Under the pieces are notes generated by a model. The model had not been told where the DNA came from. It was given only the letters and a program-made list of their open reading frames with translations, and did no database searches. Shown here piece after piece: positions 1-4,842 of a stretch of 5,589 nt of DNA. Source of the stretch: Planctomycetota bacterium (GTDB taxonomy: Bacteria > Planctomycetota > UBA1135 > GCA-002686595); NCBI GenBank assembly GCA_013140785.1, contig JABFRZ010000578.1, positions 1-5,589 on the forward strand, read 5' to 3'. Both the position numbers and the translations under genes were made by a program. How positions within the stretch are numbered: position 1 is the stretch's first letter; every line of letters begins with the position of its first letter.

Positions 1-287
1 GTGGAACGGTGCAGGGCGTGGGCGCGGCCGCCGGCCTCGCGGCGCCGGTCGGGCTGGTCTCGAGCGACGACGACCAGCTTTTCTGGATCGATTCAGCCGG
101 CGGCATCCTGCGCCGCATGAACCTCGTCAGCGGCCTCTCGGATTGCCCGATGTTCGCCGACTGCGCCACGGCCGTCGCCAGTCCGAGCGCCTTCGGCGGT
201 GCGAGCTTCGCGCTCGCGCTGGGCGACTCGGGCGCGCTGTACGTGCTCGCGGGCGACGCGGAGACGCTCTTCCGGGTGGATCCTTGA
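1..287 (+). CDS. 3' end of a beta-propeller-like (NHL/YWTD-type) protein, partial
   Basis: The reading frame is already open at the left edge (the first complete codon begins at base 3) and stops with TGA at 285-287, so about 94 C-terminal residues are visible and the real start is outside the window. The GTG at base 9 is probably internal. Two blade-like units can be seen: a strand pattern around DDQLFWIDSAGGILRRMNL, and a closing one around GDSGALYVLAGDAETLFRVDP, each with a Gly/Asp turn followed by a hydrophobic strand. This resembles the last blades of six-bladed propellers (NHL, SMP-30 or LDL-receptor YWTD classes). Two cysteines five residues apart (DCPMFADC) could form a disulfide in an exported protein. 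No catalytic residues are recognisable, so the role is unknown; binding or scaffolding outside the cytoplasm is an inference. The glycosyltransferase gene begins 61 bases downstream on the same strand and may be co-transcribed. Confidence 0.65.
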   Translation, partial: GTVQGVGAAAGLAAPVGLVSSDDDQLFWIDSAGGILRRMNLVSGLSDCPMFADCATAVASPSAFGGASFALALGDSGALYVLAGDAETLFRVDP

Positions 288-348
288 GCTCGACCCGCGG
301 GCGGATCCTGCGCACCGGCCTCCGCGCGGGCGCTGGCCACGTCGTGTC

Positions 349-1038
349 ATGAAGCTCTCGGTCGTCATCCCCGTCTACAACGAGGAGCGCACCCTGGCCG
401 AGCTCGTGCGGCGCGTGCTGGCGACGCCCTACGAGAAGGAGCTGATCATCGTGGACGACTGCTCGTCGGACGGCTCGGCGCGCATCCTGACCGAGCTTGC
501 CGCGCGGCATCCCGAGGTGCGCGTCGTGCGCCACGAGAAGAACCGCGGCAAGGGCGCGGCGCTCGCCACCGGCCTCGCGCACTTCAGCGGCGACGTGGTC
601 CTGATCCAGGACGCCGACCTCGAGTACGACCCGGCCGACTATCCCGCGCTGCTCCGGCCGCTGGAGGAGGGCCACGCCGACGTCGTCTACGGCAGCCGCT
701 TCCTGGGCGGGCCGTTCGGTCGTGTGCACCTCTACCACCACTACCTCGGCAACCGCCTGCTGACCACGCTCTCGAACCTGTTCACCAACCTCAACCTGAC
801 CGACATGGAGACCTGCTACAAGGTCTTCAAGGCCGACGTCGCGCGCCGGCTCGACCTCAAGAGCCAGTGCTTCGCGGTCGAGCCCGAGATCACCGCCAAG
901 GTCGCGCGCATGGGCGTGCGCGTGTACGAGGTGCCGATCCGCTACGCCGGGCGCGACTACGCCGCGGGCAAGAAGATCCGTCCGCGCGACGGCGTGGCCG
1001 CGGTGTGGGCGATCGTGCGCTGGAGTCTGTTCCCCTGA
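349..1038 (+). CDS. Family 2 glycosyltransferase, dolichyl-phosphate mannosyltransferase (DPM1)-like
   Basis: The 229-residue protein is a GT-A fold, inverting family 2 glycosyltransferase. Members of this group transfer a sugar from a nucleotide donor (typically GDP-mannose or UDP-glucose) to a polyprenyl phosphate or another membrane acceptor on the cytoplasmic face. Seen in the sequence: the N-terminal strand MKLSVVIPVYNEE; the nucleotide-binding VDDCSSDGS with Asp36/Asp37; the metal-binding QDADLEYDP with Asp88 and Asp90; YGSRF at 114-118; METCYKVF at 153-160; EPEITAKVA near 178-186; and a basic GKKI near 207-210. The protein ends soon after and has no C-terminal membrane segments or GtrA-like domain, so it is the short, peripheral DPM1 type. 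ATG 349 is chosen because the family begins right there; an in-frame ATG at 199 would overlap the previous gene and add non-homologous Arg-rich sequence. No Shine-Dalgarno sequence precedes ATG 349. The gene ends with TGA followed directly by TAA. The sugar and acceptor cannot be read from sequence; glycoprotein, lipid or exopolysaccharide assembly are all possible. Confidence 0.93.
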   Translation: MKLSVVIPVYNEERTLAELVRRVLATPYEKELIIVDDCSSDGSARILTELAARHPEVRVVRHEKNRGKGAALATGLAHFSGDVVLIQDADLEYDPADYPALLRPLEEGHADVVYGSRFLGGPFGRVHLYHHYLGNRLLTTLSNLFTNLNLTDMETCYKVFKADVARRLDLKSQCFAVEPEITAKVARMGVRVYEVPIRYAGRDYAAGKKIRPRDGVAAVWAIVRWSLFP

Positions 1039-1041
1039 TAA

Positions 1042-1056
1042 ACGGCCTCAGGCCGT
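1042..1056 (+). terminator. Short palindrome just after the glycosyltransferase stop codons, possible terminator hairpin
   Basis: ACGGCCT-C-AGGCCGT is a perfect 7+1+7 palindrome starting four bases after the TGA. As RNA it would fold as a 6-bp GC-rich stem (ACGGCC/GGCCGT) with a TCA loop. It is placed where an intrinsic terminator would be, but no T-tract follows (the next bases are GTCGGCATCC), so efficient intrinsic termination is doubtful. It could equally protect the 3' end of the mRNA. Confidence 0.35.
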
Positions 1057-1086
1057 GTCGGCATCCCGGGCGCGCACGAACAAGAG

Positions 1087-1102
1087 GCGGCTCGCGAGCC
1101 GC
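1087..1102. repeat. Perfect 16-base palindrome GCGGCTCGCGAGCCGC
   Basis: The two halves are exact reverse complements. In RNA this gives a 6-bp stem (GCGGCT/AGCCGC) with a CGCG tetraloop. In DNA it is a two-fold symmetric site that a dimeric regulator could bind. No T-rich tail follows. It lies 192 bases before ATG 1279, so a role as second terminator hairpin, operator or neither is open. GC-rich DNA produces such palindromes by chance more often than balanced DNA. Confidence 0.3.
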
Positions 1103-1266
1103 AGCAGGGGGCGGACATGGCTTGCTCCAGGTTCTCGGGATCGGAGATGGCACGAGAGTTCGGGCGCAGCTCTCCGAGTCCAGATCCGGGCGGCCGCTCG
1201 TCACGGTCTCAGGAAACTCGCGAAAGGGTCCAGCACCACTTCCGCGTACCCGTCGCGCGGTCGCAG

Positions 1267-1272
1267 TAGACT
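1267..1272 (+). promoter_or_regulatory. Possible -10 hexamer (TAGACT) for a leaderless sigma/kinase transcript
   Basis: TAGACT fits the TANNNT pattern of a bacterial -10 element in otherwise very GC-rich DNA. It ends six bases before ATG 1279, the spacing at which transcription would begin at or next to the A of the start codon. There is no Shine-Dalgarno-like sequence in the bases before this ATG, which agrees with a leaderless mRNA. No good -35 element is seen at 16-18 bases upstream. If translation starts instead at GTG 1327, this would be an ordinary promoter with a 5' leader. Confidence 0.3.
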
Positions 1273-1278
1273 GGCCCC

Positions 1279-1917
1279 ATGTCGCCCGGACCCGATCAGG
1301 TAGGGCGGGAGGGACGCCCGCACCCAGTGGATGGCCGCGACCTCGGCCCGCTGCTCGAGAGCTTCCGGCCGCGACTCAGACGCATGGTCTCGCTGCGCCT
1401 CGATCCGCGCGTGCGGCGGCGGGTCGACAGCTCGGACGTCCTGCAGGAGGCCTTCGCGGAGGCGACCCGGCGGCTCGAGGAGTACCGCTCCGACCCACGC
1501 CTCTCGTTCTTCCTCTGGGTGCGGCTCGTCACGGCGCAGAAGCTCGTCGACCTGCACCGCCACCACGTCGAGGCCGAGAAGCGCGACGTCCGCAGGGAGC
1601 TCCTCGACGGAGCGCTCGGCCCCGCTACCTCGATCTCCCTGGCGTGCGCCATCGTCGATCAGAGCCTCACCCCATCCCAGACCCTGGTCCGTGAGGAACA
1701 GCAGCAGCGCCTGCGGGAGGCGCTGGAAGGCCTGAAGGAGATCGATCGCGAGATCCTGATGCTGCGGCACTTCGAGCGCCTGTCGAACGAGGAGTGCGCC
1801 CAGGTGCTGGGCCTCACGCCCTCGGGCGCGAAGCTGCGCCACATGCGCGCCGCAAGTCGGCTGCGCGAGATCCTGCGGGAGTATCCGGACCTCGCGGGCG
1901 ACTTCGGAGCCGCGTGA
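1279..1917 (+). CDS. ECF-type RNA polymerase sigma factor (planctomycete, kinase-associated type)
   Basis: The 212-residue protein directs RNA polymerase to a specific promoter set. Sigma region 2 runs from about residue 22 to 108: LESFRPRLRRMVSLRLDP, then the region 2.2 polymerase-contact helix VDSSDVLQEAF (50-59), and FFLWVRLVTAQKLVDLHRHH (77-96) for -10 recognition and melting. A linker with DQSLTPSQTLVREEQ (127-141) follows, whose PSQ motif is typical of this planctomycete group. Region 4 (about 143-200) contains LREALEGLKEIDREILMLRH, then the helix-turn-helix LSNEECAQVLGLTPSGAKLR that reads the -35 element. There is no C-terminal extension and no anti-sigma gene alongside. ATG 1279 is the first in-frame start; GTG 1327 (residue 17) would also preserve all of region 2 and has purine-rich GGGAGGGA upstream at 1307-1314, although 12 bases away. 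The kinase gene begins 10 bases after the stop, so the two are almost surely one operon and the kinase probably controls the sigma factor. Its target promoters are unknown. Confidence 0.95.
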   Translation: MSPGPDQVGREGRPHPVDGRDLGPLLESFRPRLRRMVSLRLDPRVRRRVDSSDVLQEAFAEATRRLEEYRSDPRLSFFLWVRLVTAQKLVDLHRHHVEAEKRDVRRELLDGALGPATSISLACAIVDQSLTPSQTLVREEQQQRLREALEGLKEIDREILMLRHFERLSNEECAQVLGLTPSGAKLRHMRAASRLREILREYPDLAGDFGAA

Positions 1918-1921
1918 GGAG
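1917..1921 (+). promoter_or_regulatory. Ribosome-binding site of the kinase gene
   Basis: AGGAG lies six bases before ATG 1928 and overlaps the last base of the sigma stop codon (TGA 1915-1917). This supports ATG 1928 as the start and suggests translational coupling between sigma factor and kinase. Confidence 0.75.
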
Positions 1922-1927
1922 CGAGCG

Positions 1928-4669
1928 ATGAGCGACGACCGGAGCCTGGATCAAGAGCAGCAAGAGCGCCTGGCCGATCTGGCCGAGCGCTACTGCCAGA
2001 CCCTGCGGAACGGTGAGCAGCCGAACCTGGATGCGTACGTCGCCGAGCTGCCCGAGCTCGCCGACGAGATCCGCGAAGTCTTCCCCGCGCTGGCGCTCAT
2101 GGAGCGCTCCGGCGGGCGCTACGTGGAAGCCGCGCAGAAGCGCGACTGGAAGGCCGGCTTGGCGGCGGCGCGCGACGTGGCCCAGTGGCTCGAGACGCTC
2201 GCCGGCTTCGGTCGAGCCGAGGGCTCGGAGGCCGGCCGCTCCGTCTTCGGTGCGGTGGATCCGGAGGCCGGAGCACCGGCGAGCGGCGACTTCGTGGCGC
2301 GCACGCTGGCCAGCCTCGAGGCCCAGGGCGTTTCCTCGGGCAGGTATTCCCTGGAGAGCGAGATCGCCCGCGGCGGACAGGGCATCGTGCTGGAAGCCTG
2401 GGACCGGACGCTGAGCCGTCGTCTGGCCATCAAGGTGGCCCGCGCCTCCGTCGCGTTGGACCGGACCGACCGAGCGGACACGCACTCGCTTGGACGCTTC
2501 CTCGAGGAAGCCCAGGTCACGGCCCAGCTCGACCACCCCGGGATCGTGCCCGTGCACGACCTCGGTCTCGATCCCGAGCGGCGCGTCTTCTTCACGATGA
2601 AGCTCGTCAAGGGTCGTGACCTCGCCGCCGTCCTCGCCCTCGTCCGCACGGGCGTCGAGGGCTGGACGCGCACGCGCGCCCTGAACGTGCTGCTGAAGGT
2701 GTGCGAGGCGATGGCCTACGCCCACTCGAAGGGCGTGATCCACCGCGACCTGAAGCCCTCGAACGTGATGGTCGGGCGCTACGGCGAGGTGTACGTGATG
2801 GACTGGGGCCTTGCGCGTGCGCAGGGCGAGCGCGACCGGAAGGACATCCGGATCCGGCCCGAGCTGGCGAGCGAGATCCGCTCGACGCGCCAGCGCTCAC
2901 ACGAGCCGGGCGATTCCCCGCTCGTCACGATGGACGGCGACGTCGTGGGCACCCCCGCGTACATGCCGCCCGAGCAGGCGCGCGGCGAGCTCGACGCCAT
3001 CGGCCCACACTCCGATGTCTACGCCGTCGGCGCGATGCTGTACGAGCTCCTGACCGCGCGCACGCCCTACGTCGAGCCCGGCTCGCGCCTCGACAACCGC
3101 GCGATCTGGGCGCTCGTGCAGCACGGCCCGCCAGCGCCGGTGCACACGCTCGCGCCCGACGTCCCGGCCGAGCTCGTGGCCATCTGTGAGAAGGCGATGG
3201 CGCGTGACGTTGCCGAGCGCTACCCGGACATGGGCGGCCTGGGCGAGGACCTGCGTGCCTACCTCGAGCACCGCGTGGTGAGCGCCTACCGGACCGGCGC
3301 GCTGGCTGAGCTCGGCAAGTGGATCCGCCGCAACCGGACGCCCGCCGCGGCCGGTGCCGTCGCGCTCCTCGCGCTGGCTGGCGGCCTCGTCGCGAGCCTC
3401 GACTTTCGCGCCCGGGCCGTGGCGCAGGCCGAGGTGTCCGAGGCCGTGGTGGAGTTCCTGACCGAGGACATGATCGGAGCCGCGCTCCCGCGGCGCACAG
3501 GAACTGCCACGGACCTGGGCGGGCTGGGCTGGAACGCGACGATGCTCGAGGCGGTGGAGGCCTCTGCGGCCAGGCTCGACCACAATGAAGCTGCCAGAGG
3601 ACGATTCGAAGACAAGCCCCTGGTGGAAGCTCGTATCCGCTCGAGCCTCGGGTGGGTCTTCCTGTGCGTGGGCAAGTATGCACTCGCAATCCGCCACTAC
3701 GAGCGCGCCTACGAGATCCAGGTGCGCGAACTGGGCGAGTCGAGCCGCGACAGCCTGCACACGGCACGCCGGCTCGGCGGCATCTACTGCGAGACCGACC
3801 AGCTCGCCCGGGCGGAGTCCTGGCTCACCCGGAACGGTGAGATCGCGCGCGAAACTCTCGGAGCCGGCGACAAGGAGGCCGTGGGAATGCTCGACCTGCT
3901 CGGCAACGTGCTGCGGATGCAGGGACGATTCGCCGAGAGCGAGCGGGTGCACAAGGAAGCGCTGGAGGGATGCAGGGGAAACTTGCCGCCCGGGGATCCG
4001 GTGACCCTCGGAGCGCTGTGCAACGTGGCGCTTGCGGCCATGGATGACCGCAGGTTCGACGAAGCCGAAACGCTGTTCCTCGAGGCGCTTGAGCTGCAGG
4101 AGCGCTTCCTGGCCCCGGATGACTTCGTCACCCTCATCACGCGTGAGAACCTGGGCACCTTGTACCGCATGACCGGTAGGAACGAGGAGGCGCTGACGCA
4201 ATTGACGCTCACCCTGGACGGCATGCGCCGAACCCAGCACCCCAACGATCCGATCCTGCTGCGCACCCTGTCCGAGCTCATCGCGCTGCACCGTCAGCGC
4301 ACAGACCCCGACGCTGCACGCGCGCCTACGCGCGAGCTGCTCGCTGCGCGCGCAGCACAGGCGCTCACGCCGCCGCACGACCCCAGCGCCGCGAACAACT
4401 ACGCCTGGGCGCTGCTCAGCGCCTACCCGGAGGACCTGCGCGATCCCGTTACGGCCCTGGAGCAGGCGCGGGCCGCCTGCGAAGCCACGAACTTCGAGAA
4501 CTGGAGCTTCCTCGATACGTTCGCCCTGGCCTTGCACCGGAACGGCCGCACGTCCGAAGCGATCGAGCATCAACGCCGCGCGCTCGATCTCTGCCCCGAC
4601 GGAGCGCCTCAGCGACCCGAGTTGGAGGCGCGCCGGGAAGAGTTCGCTTCTGCATCGGACGAGCGCTGA
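1928..4669 (+). CDS. Membrane-anchored Hanks-type serine/threonine protein kinase with C-terminal TPR array
   Basis: The 913-residue receptor kinase phosphorylates Ser/Thr in target proteins. Order of parts: an N-terminal helical module (about 8-60, LPELADEIREVFPAL) shared with sigma-linked planctomycete kinases; a variable linker (about 95-135); the kinase domain (140-447); one membrane segment (about 472-490) preceded by the basic KWIRRNR; a connector with VVEFLTEDM and AVEASAARLD (500-555) typical of kinase-TPR fusions; and about eight TPR units (568-890), the first resembling the kinesin-light-chain type. Catalytic residues are intact: glycine loop ARGGQGIV (147-154; first Gly is Ala, as in many relatives), Lys169 in LAIK, Glu194 of helix C, HRDLKPSN with Asp274 and Asn279, metal-binding Asp292 in DWG, GTPAYMPPEQ (341-350), Asp363 in SDVYAVG and Arg431 in AERYPD. 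The activation segment is long (46 residues between DWG and GTPAY). The topology puts the kinase in the cytoplasm and the TPRs outside, so TPRs are the likely sensor or docking surface. Its most likely partner is the adjacent sigma factor; this is inferred from gene order. Confidence 0.95.
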   Translation: MSDDRSLDQEQQERLADLAERYCQTLRNGEQPNLDAYVAELPELADEIREVFPALALMERSGGRYVEAAQKRDWKAGLAAARDVAQWLETLAGFGRAEGSEAGRSVFGAVDPEAGAPASGDFVARTLASLEAQGVSSGRYSLESEIARGGQGIVLEAWDRTLSRRLAIKVARASVALDRTDRADTHSLGRFLEEAQVTAQLDHPGIVPVHDLGLDPERRVFFTMKLVKGRDLAAVLALVRTGVEGWTRTRALNVLLKVCEAMAYAHSKGVIHRDLKPSNVMVGRYGEVYVMDWGLARAQGERDRKDIRIRPELASEIRSTRQRSHEPGDSPLVTMDGDVVGTPAYMPPEQARGELDAIGPHSDVYAVGAMLYELLTARTPYVEPGSRLDNRAIWALVQHGPPAPVHTLAPDVPAELVAICEKAMARDVAERYPDMGGLGEDLRAYLEHRVVSAYRTGALAELGKWIRRNRTPAAAGAVALLALAGGLVASLDFRARAVAQAEVSEAVVEFLTEDMIGAALPRRTGTATDLGGLGWNATMLEAVEASAARLDHNEAARGRFEDKPLVEARIRSSLGWVFLCVGKYALAIRHYERAYEIQVRELGESSRDSLHTARRLGGIYCETDQLARAESWLTRNGEIARETLGAGDKEAVGMLDLLGNVLRMQGRFAESERVHKEALEGCRGNLPPGDPVTLGALCNVALAAMDDRRFDEAETLFLEALELQERFLAPDDFVTLITRENLGTLYRMTGRNEEALTQLTLTLDGMRRTQHPNDPILLRTLSELIALHRQRTDPDAARAPTRELLAARAAQALTPPHDPSAANNYAWALLSAYPEDLRDPVTALEQARAACEATNFENWSFLDTFALALHRNGRTSEAIEHQRRALDLCPDGAPQRPELEARREEFASASDER

Positions 4670-4796
4670 TGAGCAGGCTCGGTCCGATCGATCGCGCGAA
4701 GGCAGAGGGCGACCGGTAAGGGTCCCCGCGTCGTGCTTGTTGAGGGTTTTCGCGCTTTTCCTGAGTCCCGTGCGGGTGGCGCCCCGGATCAGTGGC

Positions 4797-4819
4797 TTGG
4801 AGCCTTGCTTGGCTCCCAA
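4797..4819 (+). promoter_or_regulatory. Hairpin in the 5' leader of the repeat-protein gene
   Basis: GGAGCC (4799-4804) and GGCTCC (4811-4816) form a perfect 6-bp stem around the loop TTGCTT. TT at 4797-4798 can add two pairs with AA at 4818-4819 past one bulged C. It ends 13 bases before the Shine-Dalgarno sequence. It lacks a T-tract, so it is more likely a leader structure than a terminator. It matches no riboswitch class I recognise and may be fortuitous. Confidence 0.3.
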
Positions 4820-4832
4820 CCCCAAGTGCCCC

Positions 4833-4838
4833 AGAGGA
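4833..4838 (+). promoter_or_regulatory. Ribosome-binding site (AGAGGA) of the repeat-protein gene
   Basis: AGAGGA is complementary to the 3' end of 16S rRNA and is followed by four bases and ATG 4843. It supports that ATG over a downstream GTG at 4936 that has no such sequence. Confidence 0.65.
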
Positions 4839-4842
4839 AGTC

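Larger units (their letters stand above)
1039..1278. other. Intergenic region between glycosyltransferase and sigma factor genes
   Basis: These 240 bases show no convincing gene. Open frames that cross them read Arg/Pro/Ala-rich and look like chance frames in GC-rich DNA. The stretch holds a second in-frame stop (TAA, 1039-1041), two perfect short palindromes (1042-1056 and 1087-1102), a weaker inverted repeat (TCGGAGA at 1141-1147 with TCTCCGA at 1171-1177), an 8-base GC palindrome at 1190-1197 and a -10-like hexamer at 1267-1272. It most likely holds the end of the upstream transcript and the promoter of the sigma/kinase operon. Confidence 0.6.
4670..4842. other. Intergenic region and leader before the repeat-protein gene
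   Basis: No gene is supported here. The stretch contains the palindrome CGATCGATCG at 4685-4694, two short T-runs (4747-4750 and 4756-4759), a hairpin at 4797-4819 and the ribosome-binding site at 4833-4838. TTGTTG at 4737-4742 resembles a -35 element, but no acceptable -10 follows at the usual distance, so I do not call a promoter. No clear intrinsic terminator for the kinase gene is visible, so read-through into the next gene is possible. Confidence 0.5.

Noticed and set aside
127..741. A 204-codon minus-strand open frame opposite the glycosyltransferase
   Set aside because: It is antisense to conserved glycosyltransferase motifs, with low-complexity Arg/Val/His composition and no recognisable domain.
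867..1694. A plus-strand open frame bridging the glycosyltransferase, the intergenic region and the sigma gene
   Set aside because: It overlaps two convincing genes in another frame and reads as Arg/Pro/Gly/Ala-rich sequence without structure.
2366..2389. Loss of the first glycine in the kinase glycine loop (ARGGQGIV) as a sign of a pseudokinase
   Set aside because: Ala at this place is common in related bacterial kinases, and Lys169, Glu194, Asp274, Asn279 and Asp292 are all present, so activity is expected.
1814..2743. A 309-codon minus-strand open frame across the sigma/kinase junction
   Set aside because: It spans two real plus-strand genes and their junction, is rich in His, Arg, Gly and Ala, and shows no family motif. 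It is a compositional shadow.
2801..2809. DWG instead of DFG as an inactivating change
   Set aside because: The metal-binding Asp and the Gly are kept, and DWG is frequent in planctomycete kinases.
4685..4694. CGATCGATCG palindrome as an operator or attachment site
   Set aside because: It is short, low in complexity and isolated, with no second copy nearby or flanking integrase gene.
4737..4765. TTGTTG as the -35 element of a promoter for the repeat-protein gene
   Set aside because: At the usual 16-18 base spacing there is only GC-rich sequence with no -10-like hexamer.
2897..4825. A 642-codon open frame on the minus strand opposite the kinase gene
   Set aside because: It lies antisense to a kinase-TPR gene whose motifs are complete. 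Its translation shows no recognisable domain. Long antisense open frames are expected opposite GC-rich genes because stop codons are rare there.
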